Positions 9,432 to 18,215 of a stretch of 64,000 bases of DNA are shown here, piece by piece (the stretch's first letter is position 1; each line of letters starts with the position of its first letter). This stretch comes from WVZH01 sp034430425 (GTDB lineage Bacteria > Chloroflexota > Anaerolineae > Anaerolineales > E44-bin32), in NCBI GenBank assembly GCA_034430425.1, contig DAOUEK010000032.1, forward strand, positions 1-64,000, written 5' to 3'. The notes beneath the pieces are model-generated. The model ran no database searches, was not told where the DNA came from, and was given only the letters and a program-made list of their open reading frames with translations. The position numbers were made by a program, and so were the translations under genes.

Positions 9432-10709
9432 ATGACACCTCAAGGAACCAAACCCAGAGAAGCAGTCGGTTACCTCCCGCTCATTCGCTCAAATCCGGAT
9501 TTTCGCTACCTGTGGTTCGGTCAGATCATCAGCCTGTTGGGAGATTGGTTCAATCTGATCGCCTCGGCGACGCTGATCAACCGATTCTCCGAAAGCGGCC
9601 TGGCCATCAGCGCCTTATTCGCCATCCGCATGCTCGCACCTTTCCTGATCAGTCCTCTTGCAGGCGTGCTCGCCGACCGCCTCAACCGCAGGCGGTTGTT
9701 GATCGTTGCCGATTTGCTGCGTGCCGCTGTAGTGCTGTGTTTCTTGTTCGTGCGGACAGCAGAGCAGATGTGGCTGCTCTACTCACTAACCGCCGTCCAA
9801 CTGGCGATCAGCGGCGTTTTCTTCCCCACACGCACCGCCATTCTCCCCGATCTCGTCACAGAACGTCACCTCGGCAGCGCCAACGCGATCTCTTCGGCTA
9901 CCTGGTCGATCATGCTTGCTTTGGGCTCCGCATTGGGAGGGCTGGTGGCCGGCAGCTGGGGTGTGTATCCCGCTTTCATCATCGACGGCGCCACTTTCCT
10001 GCTCTCGGCATTTTTCATCTCCCGCATCTGCGCTGACAAACAACCAGAAGCAGAAAGGCTGTCAACTGGTCCTTACTCGGGGCTCGTAGAATACATCGCC
10101 GGTTTACGCTACCTTAAGGAGCACCCCTACGTTTTCGTGCTCACTCTGCACAAAGCAGTGTTCAGTTTGCTGCTTTCCGGTCCGTTCCAGGTCGTGCAGG
10201 TGGCTATTGCGGAGCACGTCTTCGTCATCGGTCAGGATGGAGGTATCGGATTGGGCATTCTCTTCGCCGCCGCAGGAATCGGCACCGGATTCGGCCCATT
10301 CATCGCACGCATTTTCACGCAGGATCGAAAGCGACCGTTAAATCTCGCAATTGCTGTCGCCTATCCACTCAGCGCAATCGGCTCGCTGATCATGGCGCCT
10401 TTAATAAGCTTCGAGATCGTATTGCTGGGAACTATATTGCGCGCAGTTGGCGGCGGAATCAACTGGGTTTTTTCAAACCAACTGCTCTTCCAGAGTGTGC
10501 CTGCTGACGTACGAGGACGTGTATTCGCTTCCGAGTTTGCATTCTTCTCGCTGGCAAGCGCCCTGGGATCACTCGCCGGCGGATGGGGGGTCGATCGGGC
10601 AGAAGTGGGAATCGAAGGCAGCTTGATCTGGATGGCCGGTTTGATCCTCCTGCCGGGAATTCTATGGTCGATATGGCTGGCCCGCAAAGGACCTGGAGAA
10701 GAAGCATAA
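9432..10709 (+). CDS. MFS transporter (MefA-like efflux permease)
   Basis: A 425-residue protein with about 12 hydrophobic segments. After a short cytosolic N-terminus comes the segment FRYLWFGQIISLLGDWFN, typical of the macrolide-efflux/enterobactin-exporter branch of the major facilitator superfamily, then the loop motif GVLADRLNRRRLLIVADLL between helices 2 and 3. The substrate cannot be told from sequence. ATG 9432 is preferred because the N-terminal motif follows at the usual distance; an in-frame start at 9282 would overlap cydC by 77 bases. It lies downstream of cydC on the same strand and may be read from the same transcript. It converges with the HerA gene, eight bases apart. Confidence 0.85.
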   Translation: MTPQGTKPREAVGYLPLIRSNPDFRYLWFGQIISLLGDWFNLIASATLINRFSESGLAISALFAIRMLAPFLISPLAGVLADRLNRRRLLIVADLLRAAVVLCFLFVRTAEQMWLLYSLTAVQLAISGVFFPTRTAILPDLVTERHLGSANAISSATWSIMLALGSALGGLVAGSWGVYPAFIIDGATFLLSAFFISRICADKQPEAERLSTGPYSGLVEYIAGLRYLKEHPYVFVLTLHKAVFSLLLSGPFQVVQVAIAEHVFVIGQDGGIGLGILFAAAGIGTGFGPFIARIFTQDRKRPLNLAIAVAYPLSAIGSLIMAPLISFEIVLLGTILRAVGGGINWVFSNQLLFQSVPADVRGRVFASEFAFFSLASALGSLAGGWGVDRAEVGIEGSLIWMAGLILLPGILWSIWLARKGPGEEA

Positions 10710-10717
10710 GTGTGAGG

Positions 10718-13213
10718 TTATTCGTTAGTAAACCCCGGGATCTCAAAGGTTTCCCCACCTTCTTCCAATTGCCAGAAGGGATACCAGGCCACACCGAAAT
10801 GTTCGATGAGGATATTCTTCTTATACGGCGTGATCGTGATCTCCTCGATTGCGGCGGCGGCATCTCCCCAGCGATCTGCCAGCTCGTCCAGTTCTTCCGA
10901 TAATTCCGCTTCAAACTCGGCGAGTTCCTGCTTGAATTCCTCGATCACGTCCAACGATTCTTCTACGTCGGCCTTCGCCTTCGAAGTCATGCGGCGCTTG
11001 GAGACAGAACTCGAGAGCCGTCGACTGCTGCGGGAACCGCCGATCAACCCCAATATATTCTCACCAAAGGTCGCCAGTTCCTCCATTTTACGGGATTGAT
11101 GCTCGGACTGATCTTCCGCCAATTCGCGTTCTTCCTTGGCGAGCCTCGTCTGGATCGCTTTGATCTTCTTCTCATACTTCTCACGCAACGTTTCAGCTTC
11201 GGCATCGCGCCCTGCCTGCGCTGCTTCCGCGCACTGTTCTCGAAACTCGGCTGTTGTGACACCCGGTTTGGCAACCAGCTTTAACGTCGCATTGGAGGCC
11301 AATGTGAGTCCTGCTCCGTGATAGACGTAATCCAGAAAATCCTTTTCCAGGGACTTAAGCAACTTGGCATCCGAAAGCGGCTTCTCCAGGTCTACAAATT
11401 GTGATTCAGGGGCCTGATTGCCATCGAAACTCTGCGATCTGAACGGCGAGGCGTGCATCTCCTCCCAACGTACGATTCCGCGTGAGTCCACATCCGTAGA
11501 CAAGGCAGCCACCCGGTTTTCTTGGTCGATGGCATTTTTACGATCGAGGTAGCGAACCGAAGCCTGCGCCAGCAGCGAGGGTCGATAGACGATCCCCAAA
11601 CTTTTCGCCTCGGGCGCATCCTTGCCGGCGGCCTTGAGTGCCTGGGCAACGGTGAGGTTGTTGGAGAGGAATAATTCTTCCACGCCTGTTGGAACCACTG
11701 GACGGGTGGATGAAAGTCTCGTTCCCGCTTGCTTCTTCGTTTTTGCCGCACGCTTCTTCTCTTCCGCAGGTGCTTTTGTATCTGCACCCACCAGCGCATT
11801 TAGATCGCGCAGCTGCGTGCGGGTGATCGGTCCTTTCAGGTACGCCATCGCCCAGCGGGTGTGGAAAATCTCGGGCGCTTTCTCATGCACGTTATGCAGC
11901 AGGAACACCCGCTTTCCCAGGGCCGAGATGCTCTTATCCGCCTTCGAGCGACTGAAACCACCCTTGCCGGCTTCGATTCCTTCCAGCCCTTCCAAAAGAT
12001 GGAGCTTATCGCGCTCGGTTTGCAGCCGGCCGATGAACCAGGTGCCTGCGTTGCTCAATCCCTTGTAATCCAGATCAGCCGGATTCTGGGTCGTTAGCAG
12101 CAGGCCCAACCCAAAGGCACGCGCCTGCTTGAGCAACCGCAGCAGCGGCGGTTTGGAAGGCGGCTTTGCCACAGGCGGCATGAAACCAAAGACCTCATCG
12201 ATGTAGAGCAGCGCACGCAGTGAATCCGATCCCGATTGCTGGTACATCCAGGTTTCGAGCGCTGTCAGCAGCAGGGTGACGAAAAACATGCGTTCCGCGT
12301 CCGGCAGATGCGCCAGGTAAAAAATACTCTGCCTGGGCTTGCCGTCTTCACCCCAAAGGAACGCGTCGATATCCAGCGGCGTCCCCTCGACCCATGCCTG
12401 GAATGAAGGGGCGGCCAGTAAATTGTTGAGTGAAATGGCGAGTTCAAATCGATCATCCTCGGGATAGAACTGATCCATCTCGAAAGCGCCCAGTCGGTCG
12501 AAGGGGGGATTCTGGATCTGGCGAATCAGTTCGGAAAGATCCAGGTCCACACCGTCTATCCAGGCGCGTTCGATCAGGTTGGACAGGAGAATGTGTTCGC
12601 GGGATTTCACCGGATCGGCTTCGATACCCACGAGACCTAACAATGCCGTTGCCGTGCTGGAAATCTTTTCCCGGATCACTTCCCGATTCTCGTCCCACGA
12701 AAGCGGCGGCGCCTGCAGCGAGGTGAGGATATTCACAGGAATAGCGGCATCCGATCCCGGCGTGTACACGGCATAGTCGACTGCCTGGCGGACACTTTCA
12801 ATCCGCCCGGCATCAATGTCCCATTTCGCCAGTCCTGATTTCCACAAGTCCGCGATTTCTTTCGCCATCTCGGCCGTCGACTTGCCTTCCCGCTGCGCCG
12901 TGTCCGCGTCCACCCAGGGTTCGAAATCCTGTGGGCTGAGTGTAGGAAAATGCAGCAGCAAGTTGGCGATGTCACCCTTGGGATCGATGACCAGTGCCGG
13001 GATGCCGTTCAGCGCTGCTTCCTCGAGAATGTCGATACAAAGACCCGTCTTGCCCGACCCCGTCATGCCTACAACGACGCCGTGCGTGGTCAAATCGTCC
13101 GGATCGTAGAGTGTTGCTTTTTCGAGGATGGCCTTCTTCTTCAGATCGTAGGACTTGCCGATGTAGAATTTACCTTCGGTATTCAAAGCCGCCTCGCTTT
13201 CATGCCTTCTCAA
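10718..13213 (-). CDS. HerA-type ATP-binding protein (P-loop DNA translocase-like)
   Basis: An 831-residue P-loop ATPase of the HerA/FtsK superfamily. Walker A GMTGSGKTG lies at about 49-57, followed by PALVIDPKGDIANLL; Walker B is ALLYIDEVFGFMPP near 340, and LGLLLTTQNPADLDYKGL resembles sensor regions of HerA-like translocases. The C-terminal third is charged and coiled-coil-like (about 680-800) and ends in a small conserved-looking domain. The family includes DNA translocases working with nucleases, but many bacterial members have no known job. The TTG at 13213 overlaps the stop of the PLD gene (TTGA). A second TTG at 13186, preceded by GCGAGG five bases away, is an equally good start. The cytosolic ATPase and an exported PLD protein sharing one transcript is curious. 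Confidence 0.8.
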   Translation of the reverse strand: MRRHESEAALNTEGKFYIGKSYDLKKKAILEKATLYDPDDLTTHGVVVGMTGSGKTGLCIDILEEAALNGIPALVIDPKGDIANLLLHFPTLSPQDFEPWVDADTAQREGKSTAEMAKEIADLWKSGLAKWDIDAGRIESVRQAVDYAVYTPGSDAAIPVNILTSLQAPPLSWDENREVIREKISSTATALLGLVGIEADPVKSREHILLSNLIERAWIDGVDLDLSELIRQIQNPPFDRLGAFEMDQFYPEDDRFELAISLNNLLAAPSFQAWVEGTPLDIDAFLWGEDGKPRQSIFYLAHLPDAERMFFVTLLLTALETWMYQQSGSDSLRALLYIDEVFGFMPPVAKPPSKPPLLRLLKQARAFGLGLLLTTQNPADLDYKGLSNAGTWFIGRLQTERDKLHLLEGLEGIEAGKGGFSRSKADKSISALGKRVFLLHNVHEKAPEIFHTRWAMAYLKGPITRTQLRDLNALVGADTKAPAEEKKRAAKTKKQAGTRLSSTRPVVPTGVEELFLSNNLTVAQALKAAGKDAPEAKSLGIVYRPSLLAQASVRYLDRKNAIDQENRVAALSTDVDSRGIVRWEEMHASPFRSQSFDGNQAPESQFVDLEKPLSDAKLLKSLEKDFLDYVYHGAGLTLASNATLKLVAKPGVTTAEFREQCAEAAQAGRDAEAETLREKYEKKIKAIQTRLAKEERELAEDQSEHQSRKMEELATFGENILGLIGGSRSSRRLSSSVSKRRMTSKAKADVEESLDVIEEFKQELAEFEAELSEELDELADRWGDAAAAIEEITITPYKKNILIEHFGVAWYPFWQLEEGGETFEIPGFTNE

Positions 13214-14310
13214 GGAAGCGCATCTGCATAAATCTTTTCAAATTCTATCAGGAATTCGGACGCCAAGGCCGGGTCTGCGATGATTAAGACATTTTCGTCG
13301 TTTCGTTCTTCCGCGCTGCGTGTGAAATTATAAGAACCACAGATCACAATCTCTCCATCCAACAGGATGACTTTGTGGTGCATGGTCCCGGGATTCCCGT
13401 CCAAGCGCACCTCAGCCCCTCCCGCGAGCAGGTTCTCATATTGCCCTCCCGTCGCATTCGCCTGGTCCCTTTCAATCACACCACGCAGGCGAACACCCGC
13501 ATCCAACTGGGCGAGCATCGCCGCGGCAATTTCATCCGAAGTGAACGAGAAGGCCATGAACTCAATCGTAGCTTCAGCGTCGGTGATCCATGCGATCAGC
13601 TCCCTGGCAACCTGATTGTCGGGTGAGAATAAAACTGACCATTTCCCTCCATCGAGCGCAACCGCATCTCGAGACGGATCGGGCAAGGAAAGTGCACCAA
13701 AACGATCCTCGAGGAACATCTCTTCGAACTCCTGTGTATACCAGTGTGCCAATTCAGAGGAACGCACAGCAAGCAAGTTGTTGTTGTTGATATACGCCCC
13801 TCGAACCGTGAAATTCATCGAGCCCGTCCAGACTTGCATGCCGTCCAGGACGACAAATTTATGGTGCATCAGGTGCTCGCGCATATCTCCGATGACCTCG
13901 ATACCCGCTTGCTCGAGTTCGGCTATTTCTGCTTCGGCGTGATAGTCGCTTTCGATGATGAGCCGAACTCGAACACCACGTCGATGCGCTCGAATTAGCG
14001 CATCGCGTATACTCCACAAATCCAGATGATAGATGGCTACATCGAGCGAATATTGTGCCGCATCGATCGCATCTGCCAAGACAGCATCCGGCCCACCCCG
14101 ATACGTGGATGCCTGGGGACCACCCGGATCGGTGAAGGCCACCGTCCACGTGCTGTTCTGCTCAACGTGCGGTGTTGGTGATGGTGGTTCCGATTCTTGT
14201 TCACCCTGGAATACAAAAAACAAGGCGACGAGTAAAAGCAAGGTTAATGAAGCGGCGAGTGTTGTCGGTTGGATGGTTAACCGTCGTGGCACGTCAGACC
14301 CCAGTCCCAA
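13210..14310 (-). CDS. Membrane-anchored phospholipase D-like protein
   Basis: A 366-residue protein with an N-terminal hydrophobic anchor (about 18-35), a Pro/Glu/Ser-rich linker and two PLD half-domains. Each half has the HxK(x)4D motif: HHKFVVLDG with GSMNFT near 150, and HHKVILLDG with GSYNFTRS near 310. These paired motifs form one phosphodiesterase active site acting on phospholipids or nucleic acids. The anchor suggests the catalytic part lies outside the cytoplasm. The start is TTG 14310 with GGGGGA upstream; a GTG at 14292 with GGGG six bases before it is an alternative. It is the first gene of a two-gene unit with the HerA ATPase, coupled by a TTGA overlap. Substrate unknown. Confidence 0.85.
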   Translation of the reverse strand: MGLGSDVPRRLTIQPTTLAASLTLLLLVALFFVFQGEQESEPPSPTPHVEQNSTWTVAFTDPGGPQASTYRGGPDAVLADAIDAAQYSLDVAIYHLDLWSIRDALIRAHRRGVRVRLIIESDYHAEAEIAELEQAGIEVIGDMREHLMHHKFVVLDGMQVWTGSMNFTVRGAYINNNNLLAVRSSELAHWYTQEFEEMFLEDRFGALSLPDPSRDAVALDGGKWSVLFSPDNQVARELIAWITDAEATIEFMAFSFTSDEIAAAMLAQLDAGVRLRGVIERDQANATGGQYENLLAGGAEVRLDGNPGTMHHKVILLDGEIVICGSYNFTRSAEERNDENVLIIADPALASEFLIEFEKIYADALP

Positions 14311-14413
14311 TCCCTAACTTCCCCCTACCGAATGTAAGCGTCTTCCGCGGGACTGCTGTCTTGATTATAACGGGCAGCTGCCCGATGGACAAACACCAAG
14401 CTGCTCCACCGAT

Positions 14414-14584
14414 TTAAAAACCTTTAACCACAACGCCCAGGAATAAAAGGATGTAGCCAAATAAAACCAACCAGAAGGAAATCGAGGACAATACCGGGAT
14501 CGAGCCAATGTGAGCCAGTAAGCCAACGATGGCAAAGATCAGAGATACAGTGAAAACACTTTTCGACGGTCTTTTGATTCGCAT
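14414..14584 (-). CDS. Small two-helix membrane protein (56 residues)
   Basis: A short gene encoding MRIKRPSKSVFTVSLIFAI... and ending in VVVKGF. The product has a basic N-terminus and two hydrophobic segments (about 10-28 and 35-53) separated by a short turn with GSIP. A clear ribosome-binding site GAGGAGA lies seven bases before the ATG. It begins 40 bases after pyrD on the same strand, so it probably ends the pyrimidine operon transcript. I do not know a function. Its good start signal and clean hydrophobic pattern make it more than a chance frame. Confidence 0.75.
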   Translation of the reverse strand: MRIKRPSKSVFTVSLIFAIVGLLAHIGSIPVLSSISFWLVLFGYILLFLGVVVKGF

Positions 14585-14624
14585 ACAGACTTCTCCTCGA
14601 TAGTTGATTGCTGCTCTCGATAAG

Positions 14625-15662
14625 CTACTGCTTTACAGCGAGCTCGCGCAGGATCGATCGCGCCAATCCAGGACCACGATATACGAGACCTGTGTAGACC
14701 TGGACCAGGGAAGCCCCGGCATCCAGTTTTTCTTTCATGTCATCGGTGTTGAACACACCACCTACACCAATGATGGGCAGCTTTCCCTTTGTGAGCTCCC
14801 AAATCTGGTGGACCATGGCGGTCGATCGCTCTCGCAGCGGGAGTCCGCTAAGCCCACCACTTTCAACCGCATTGGCAGACAGCAACCCGTCGCGCTCGAT
14901 CGTGGTGTTGGTGGCCACGATACCGTCCATCCCGCGTTCCATGATGGTTCCGACGGCATCCTCCAATTCCTGCCGCGTCAGATCTGGCGCGAGTTTGACC
15001 AACACGGGCACGCGCTTCTGCAAATCGGTGGTTAGCGTTTGCCGGGCATCTGAGATTTCGCACAACAGGGAATCCAGAAAATCACGCGCCTGCAAACGCC
15101 GCAGGCCGACCGTATTGGGCGAGGAAACATTCACCACGAAGTAATCGACGAATGCATAGAAAGTCCGCAGCAGTTGGAGATAGTCGTCAGCGGCCGCTTC
15201 CAGCGGCGTATTTACCCCTTTACCGACGTTGAGCCCCACAACGACATCACTCGCCCTTCGATTTCGAAGATGTTTGAAAAGCGTCTCGGCGCCCTTGTTG
15301 GGAAATCCCATGCGGTTGATCAAGGCACGATCTTCGGGCAAACGAAAGATCCTCGGGCATGGATTTCCCGGCTGCGGTAACGGTGTTACTGTACCCAATT
15401 CAACGTGGCCGAAGCCAAGGCAAGCCAATCCCTGCAGCGTACAACCCTCTTTGTCGTAGCCCGCGGCCAATCCCAGCGGATTGGGGAAACGGATGCCAAA
15501 GACCTCAACCGCCAAGGATGGATCGTGAAACGAAAAAGCCCGCCGCAGCAACGCCCGTGTTACCGGGGAGGAAGACGCAAACGTCAGCGCACTCAACGTC
15601 AGATGGTGTACCCGCTCGGGGTCGAGGCGGAACAACAGCGCCCGGACACATTCATACCACAT
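14625..15662 (-). CDS. pyrD: Dihydroorotate dehydrogenase, quinone-linked (class 2)
   Basis: A 345-residue FMN enzyme that oxidises dihydroorotate to orotate and passes electrons to membrane quinone. The N-terminal helical extension (about 1-45, RALLFRLDPERVHHLTL) is the membrane-association domain of class 2 enzymes. The barrel shows NPLGLAAGYDKEG, NRMGFPNKGAE, VVNVSSPNTVGLR with the class 2 catalytic Ser, VKLAPDL, and the FMN-phosphate loop GVGGVF with VQVYTGLVYRGPG near the end. It follows the pyrFE gene by 69 bases in the pyr operon. The respiratory quinone it needs fits the quinol oxidase encoded at 3.3-5.7 kb. Confidence 0.95.
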   Translation of the reverse strand: MWYECVRALLFRLDPERVHHLTLSALTFASSSPVTRALLRRAFSFHDPSLAVEVFGIRFPNPLGLAAGYDKEGCTLQGLACLGFGHVELGTVTPLPQPGNPCPRIFRLPEDRALINRMGFPNKGAETLFKHLRNRRASDVVVGLNVGKGVNTPLEAAADDYLQLLRTFYAFVDYFVVNVSSPNTVGLRRLQARDFLDSLLCEISDARQTLTTDLQKRVPVLVKLAPDLTRQELEDAVGTIMERGMDGIVATNTTIERDGLLSANAVESGGLSGLPLRERSTAMVHQIWELTKGKLPIIGVGGVFNTDDMKEKLDAGASLVQVYTGLVYRGPGLARSILRELAVKQ

Positions 15663-15731
15663 GAGTCTCTTTCCAAAATGCGTTCATTGATATTGAAGTA
15701 GAGGCAAGTCTTGACATACAGGACACCGAAA

Positions 15732-17147
15732 TCAAATCTCCAGAAATTCCCGCACAACTGCCGCTTGCTGCGCAGAGATCTTGCCGGTATTTTCCCAATG
15801 ATCGATCAAATCTGTGAGCTCGAAAACGGCATGCAGCCGATAACCCGCTTGCGCAAGTGTTTCTCGCGCCCCGCTCTGACGGTCGATCAGCACCAAGATA
15901 TCCGTCACTTTCAGCCCGACTTCCTTCAGACGCTCGATGGCCTCGAATTTGCTCCCTCCGGTGGTCACCAGATCGTCGATCACCAAAGCCGTCTGACCCG
16001 CTTCATAATGACCCTCGACTTTTGCCCGTGTACCGTAGGCTTTCACTTCTTTACGGGGATAAATCATCGCTTGCCTGCTTTGCAGCGAAAGCGCCGTCGC
16101 GATCGGCAATCCTGCATACGGCAAGGCGGCCAAACGATCGAATCCCAGGTTGTCTGCGTGTGAACGATAGGCAGCCGCAGCTCGGGCCAGTAAAGCCGGA
16201 TACGAAGCGAGCAAACGCAAATCGATATAAATCGGTGAAATCTTCCCCGACTTTAATTCAAACGATCCGAAACGGACGCATCCCGCCTCGAGTAACCCAT
16301 CCGCCAATCCGACCAGGTGAGCTGGCAGGATCGATCGTCGGGGAGACGGGAATGATTCTCGAACGTTTTGGATTTTCTCGTGCAGCTGAGCTGCTTGCGC
16401 ACGACGATCCCCGGCAGAGGAAATCCCTCGGGAAACCGGGACGATCATCCCCAGGCCATCCGGTCGCAATCCCGCATGTAAGGCAGTCTCAAGATTGCCG
16501 CCCTGCGCACCGACACCCGGCGCGAGCAGCCAAAGGTCCGGCGCCGCTTCACGGACCGCAGCCAGCGCCGAAGGATCCGTCGCCCCAACAACCAGGCCGA
16601 CGTTCCCAAACTCGTTCCATATTTGTGCCTTGCGCGCCAGACGAACGTAGAGCGGCTCGAAGCTGTCGATCAGCAAGGTCTGCAGATCATCCGCTCCGGG
16701 ATTGGATGTTTTACAGAGGATAAAGACACCCTTGCCGGGATCGCGCAGGAAAGGTTCAAGGGAGTCGTGACCAAGAAACGGACTCGCCGTGACAGCATCT
16801 GCACCCAAAGTGTCGAAGAGCGCCCGCGCGTAGGCCTCCGCCGTGGATGCGATGTCGCCCCGTTTCGCATCCAGGATCACGGGAATGCCGTCGGGAACGA
16901 AGGCGATCACTTCACGAAGGGCATCCCATCCTGCAGCGCCAAACTGTTCGAAGAAGGCGCTGTTGGGCTTGAAGGCACATGCCAACTCATGGGTCTCTTC
17001 GATGATGCGCCTGCAGAAGTCCAACGCCGCCTCGGCGGTCGGCTCGGGCAGCTGTTTGGAATGGGGATCAAGGCCAATACAGAGCAGTGAATCGACGGAT
17101 TGAACCCGCTCTCTCAGTCTCTCAAAAAACGTTGATATTCCTGTCAT
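15732..17147 (-). CDS. pyrFE: Orotidine-5'-phosphate decarboxylase / orotate phosphoribosyltransferase fusion
   Basis: A 471-residue bifunctional protein for the last two steps of UMP synthesis. Residues 1-270 are a type 2 PyrF: CIGLDPHSKQLP, AFKPN (Lys60) and the catalytic LDAKRGDI (Asp93, Lys95, Asp98). Residues about 280-471 are PyrE: VRFGSFELKSGKISPIYID at the orotate end and the PRPP loop ALVIDDLVTTGGSK near 410. The order PyrF then PyrE is the reverse of the eukaryotic UMPS fusion. It lies 45 bases after pyrB and before pyrD. Such fusions recur in several bacterial phyla. Confidence 0.94.
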   Translation of the reverse strand: MTGISTFFERLRERVQSVDSLLCIGLDPHSKQLPEPTAEAALDFCRRIIEETHELACAFKPNSAFFEQFGAAGWDALREVIAFVPDGIPVILDAKRGDIASTAEAYARALFDTLGADAVTASPFLGHDSLEPFLRDPGKGVFILCKTSNPGADDLQTLLIDSFEPLYVRLARKAQIWNEFGNVGLVVGATDPSALAAVREAAPDLWLLAPGVGAQGGNLETALHAGLRPDGLGMIVPVSRGISSAGDRRAQAAQLHEKIQNVRESFPSPRRSILPAHLVGLADGLLEAGCVRFGSFELKSGKISPIYIDLRLLASYPALLARAAAAYRSHADNLGFDRLAALPYAGLPIATALSLQSRQAMIYPRKEVKAYGTRAKVEGHYEAGQTALVIDDLVTTGGSKFEAIERLKEVGLKVTDILVLIDRQSGARETLAQAGYRLHAVFELTDLIDHWENTGKISAQQAAVVREFLEI

Positions 17148-17192
17148 CGTATTCTCGAGGTCTGTTCGATTTCCGTGGACGTTTCCTACGTC

Positions 17193-18191
17193 CTACGCTT
17201 TGCCCAGCACCAGTGCCAACAAGGCCATACGCACGTATAGACCATATTCCATCTGTCGGAAGTATGCCGCCCGTGGATCCTCGTCCAACTCCATGCTGAT
17301 TTCTCCCACACGCGGAAGCGGATGCATAACGATCATCTCATCCTTGGCGGCTTTCATCGTCTCCGGTGTGATCACATAGGCGCCTTTCACCTTCTCGTAT
17401 TCATCCAGGTTCTCGAAACGCTCCTTCTGCACGCGGGTGATGTAGAGCACATCCGTTTCGGGCAGAACCGACTCGAGGGACTCATGCATCGCCTGAGGGA
17501 TCTTGCGTGCATCAAGTTCTTCGACCACCTCCTGCGGCATATTGAGAATCTCGGGCGAGACGTAATTGAGATGAACATCAAACAATGAAAGCAGTCGCGA
17601 CAATGAATGAACCGTACGACCGTACTTCAAATCGCCCAGCATGGTGACGGTGAGACCGTCCACATGCCCCAGTTCTTCAGAGATCGTAAAGAGATCGAGC
17701 AGCGCCTGGGTGGGATGCTCGCCAATGCCGTCACCTGCGTTGATGATCGGTTTATAGGCGTACTTCGCAGCGAGTGCAGCGGCACCGACTTCAGGATGGC
17801 GCAGCACAATCACGTCCGAGTAACATTCCAGCGTGCGGATGGTGTCCGGAAGCGATTCGCCCTTCGCCACCGACGAGTACGTCACCTCATTGATCGGTAT
17901 TACGCTGCCGCCAAGACGTTCCATAGCCGCCAGGAAAGAAGATGACGTGCGCGTCGAGGGTTCGTAGAACAAGTTAGTCAAAATTTTGCCCTTGAGCAAA
18001 TCAAAGGTTCCCACCCGCTCGACCATCGCCCGCATTTCTTTGGCGACACCAAAAATATATTCCAGATCCTCGAGGGCGAATTGTTTTACCGAGAGGATAT
18101 CCTTGCCGTAAAACGGGGCTTCCTGGCGATCGCCGAGGGGCAGGTGTGGGTTACGCGCCTTTCGTTGGTTCGGGGGTATAAAGGTTGCCAT
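17193..18191 (-). CDS. pyrB: Aspartate carbamoyltransferase catalytic subunit (CAD-like)
   Basis: A 332-residue enzyme joining carbamoyl phosphate and aspartate. The carbamoyl-phosphate site is FYEPSTRTSSSF, followed by VAKGESLPDT, INAGDGIGEHPTQALLD and the aspartate-site MHPLPRVGEIS. ATG 18191 is chosen for GGAGG five bases upstream; an in-frame ATG at 18203 lacks one. The run ILSVKQF, GDLKYGRTVHSL and DPRAAYFRQ is strikingly like the ATCase domain of animal CAD, more so than the E. coli enzyme (comparison from memory). No pyrI regulatory subunit is visible. It sits 24 bases after pyrC. Confidence 0.95.
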   Translation of the reverse strand: MATFIPPNQRKARNPHLPLGDRQEAPFYGKDILSVKQFALEDLEYIFGVAKEMRAMVERVGTFDLLKGKILTNLFYEPSTRTSSSFLAAMERLGGSVIPINEVTYSSVAKGESLPDTIRTLECYSDVIVLRHPEVGAAALAAKYAYKPIINAGDGIGEHPTQALLDLFTISEELGHVDGLTVTMLGDLKYGRTVHSLSRLLSLFDVHLNYVSPEILNMPQEVVEELDARKIPQAMHESLESVLPETDVLYITRVQKERFENLDEYEKVKGAYVITPETMKAAKDEMIVMHPLPRVGEISMELDEDPRAAYFRQMEYGLYVRMALLALVLGKA

Positions 18192-18215
18192 ATATTCCTC
18201 CAATATTATTTTTGA

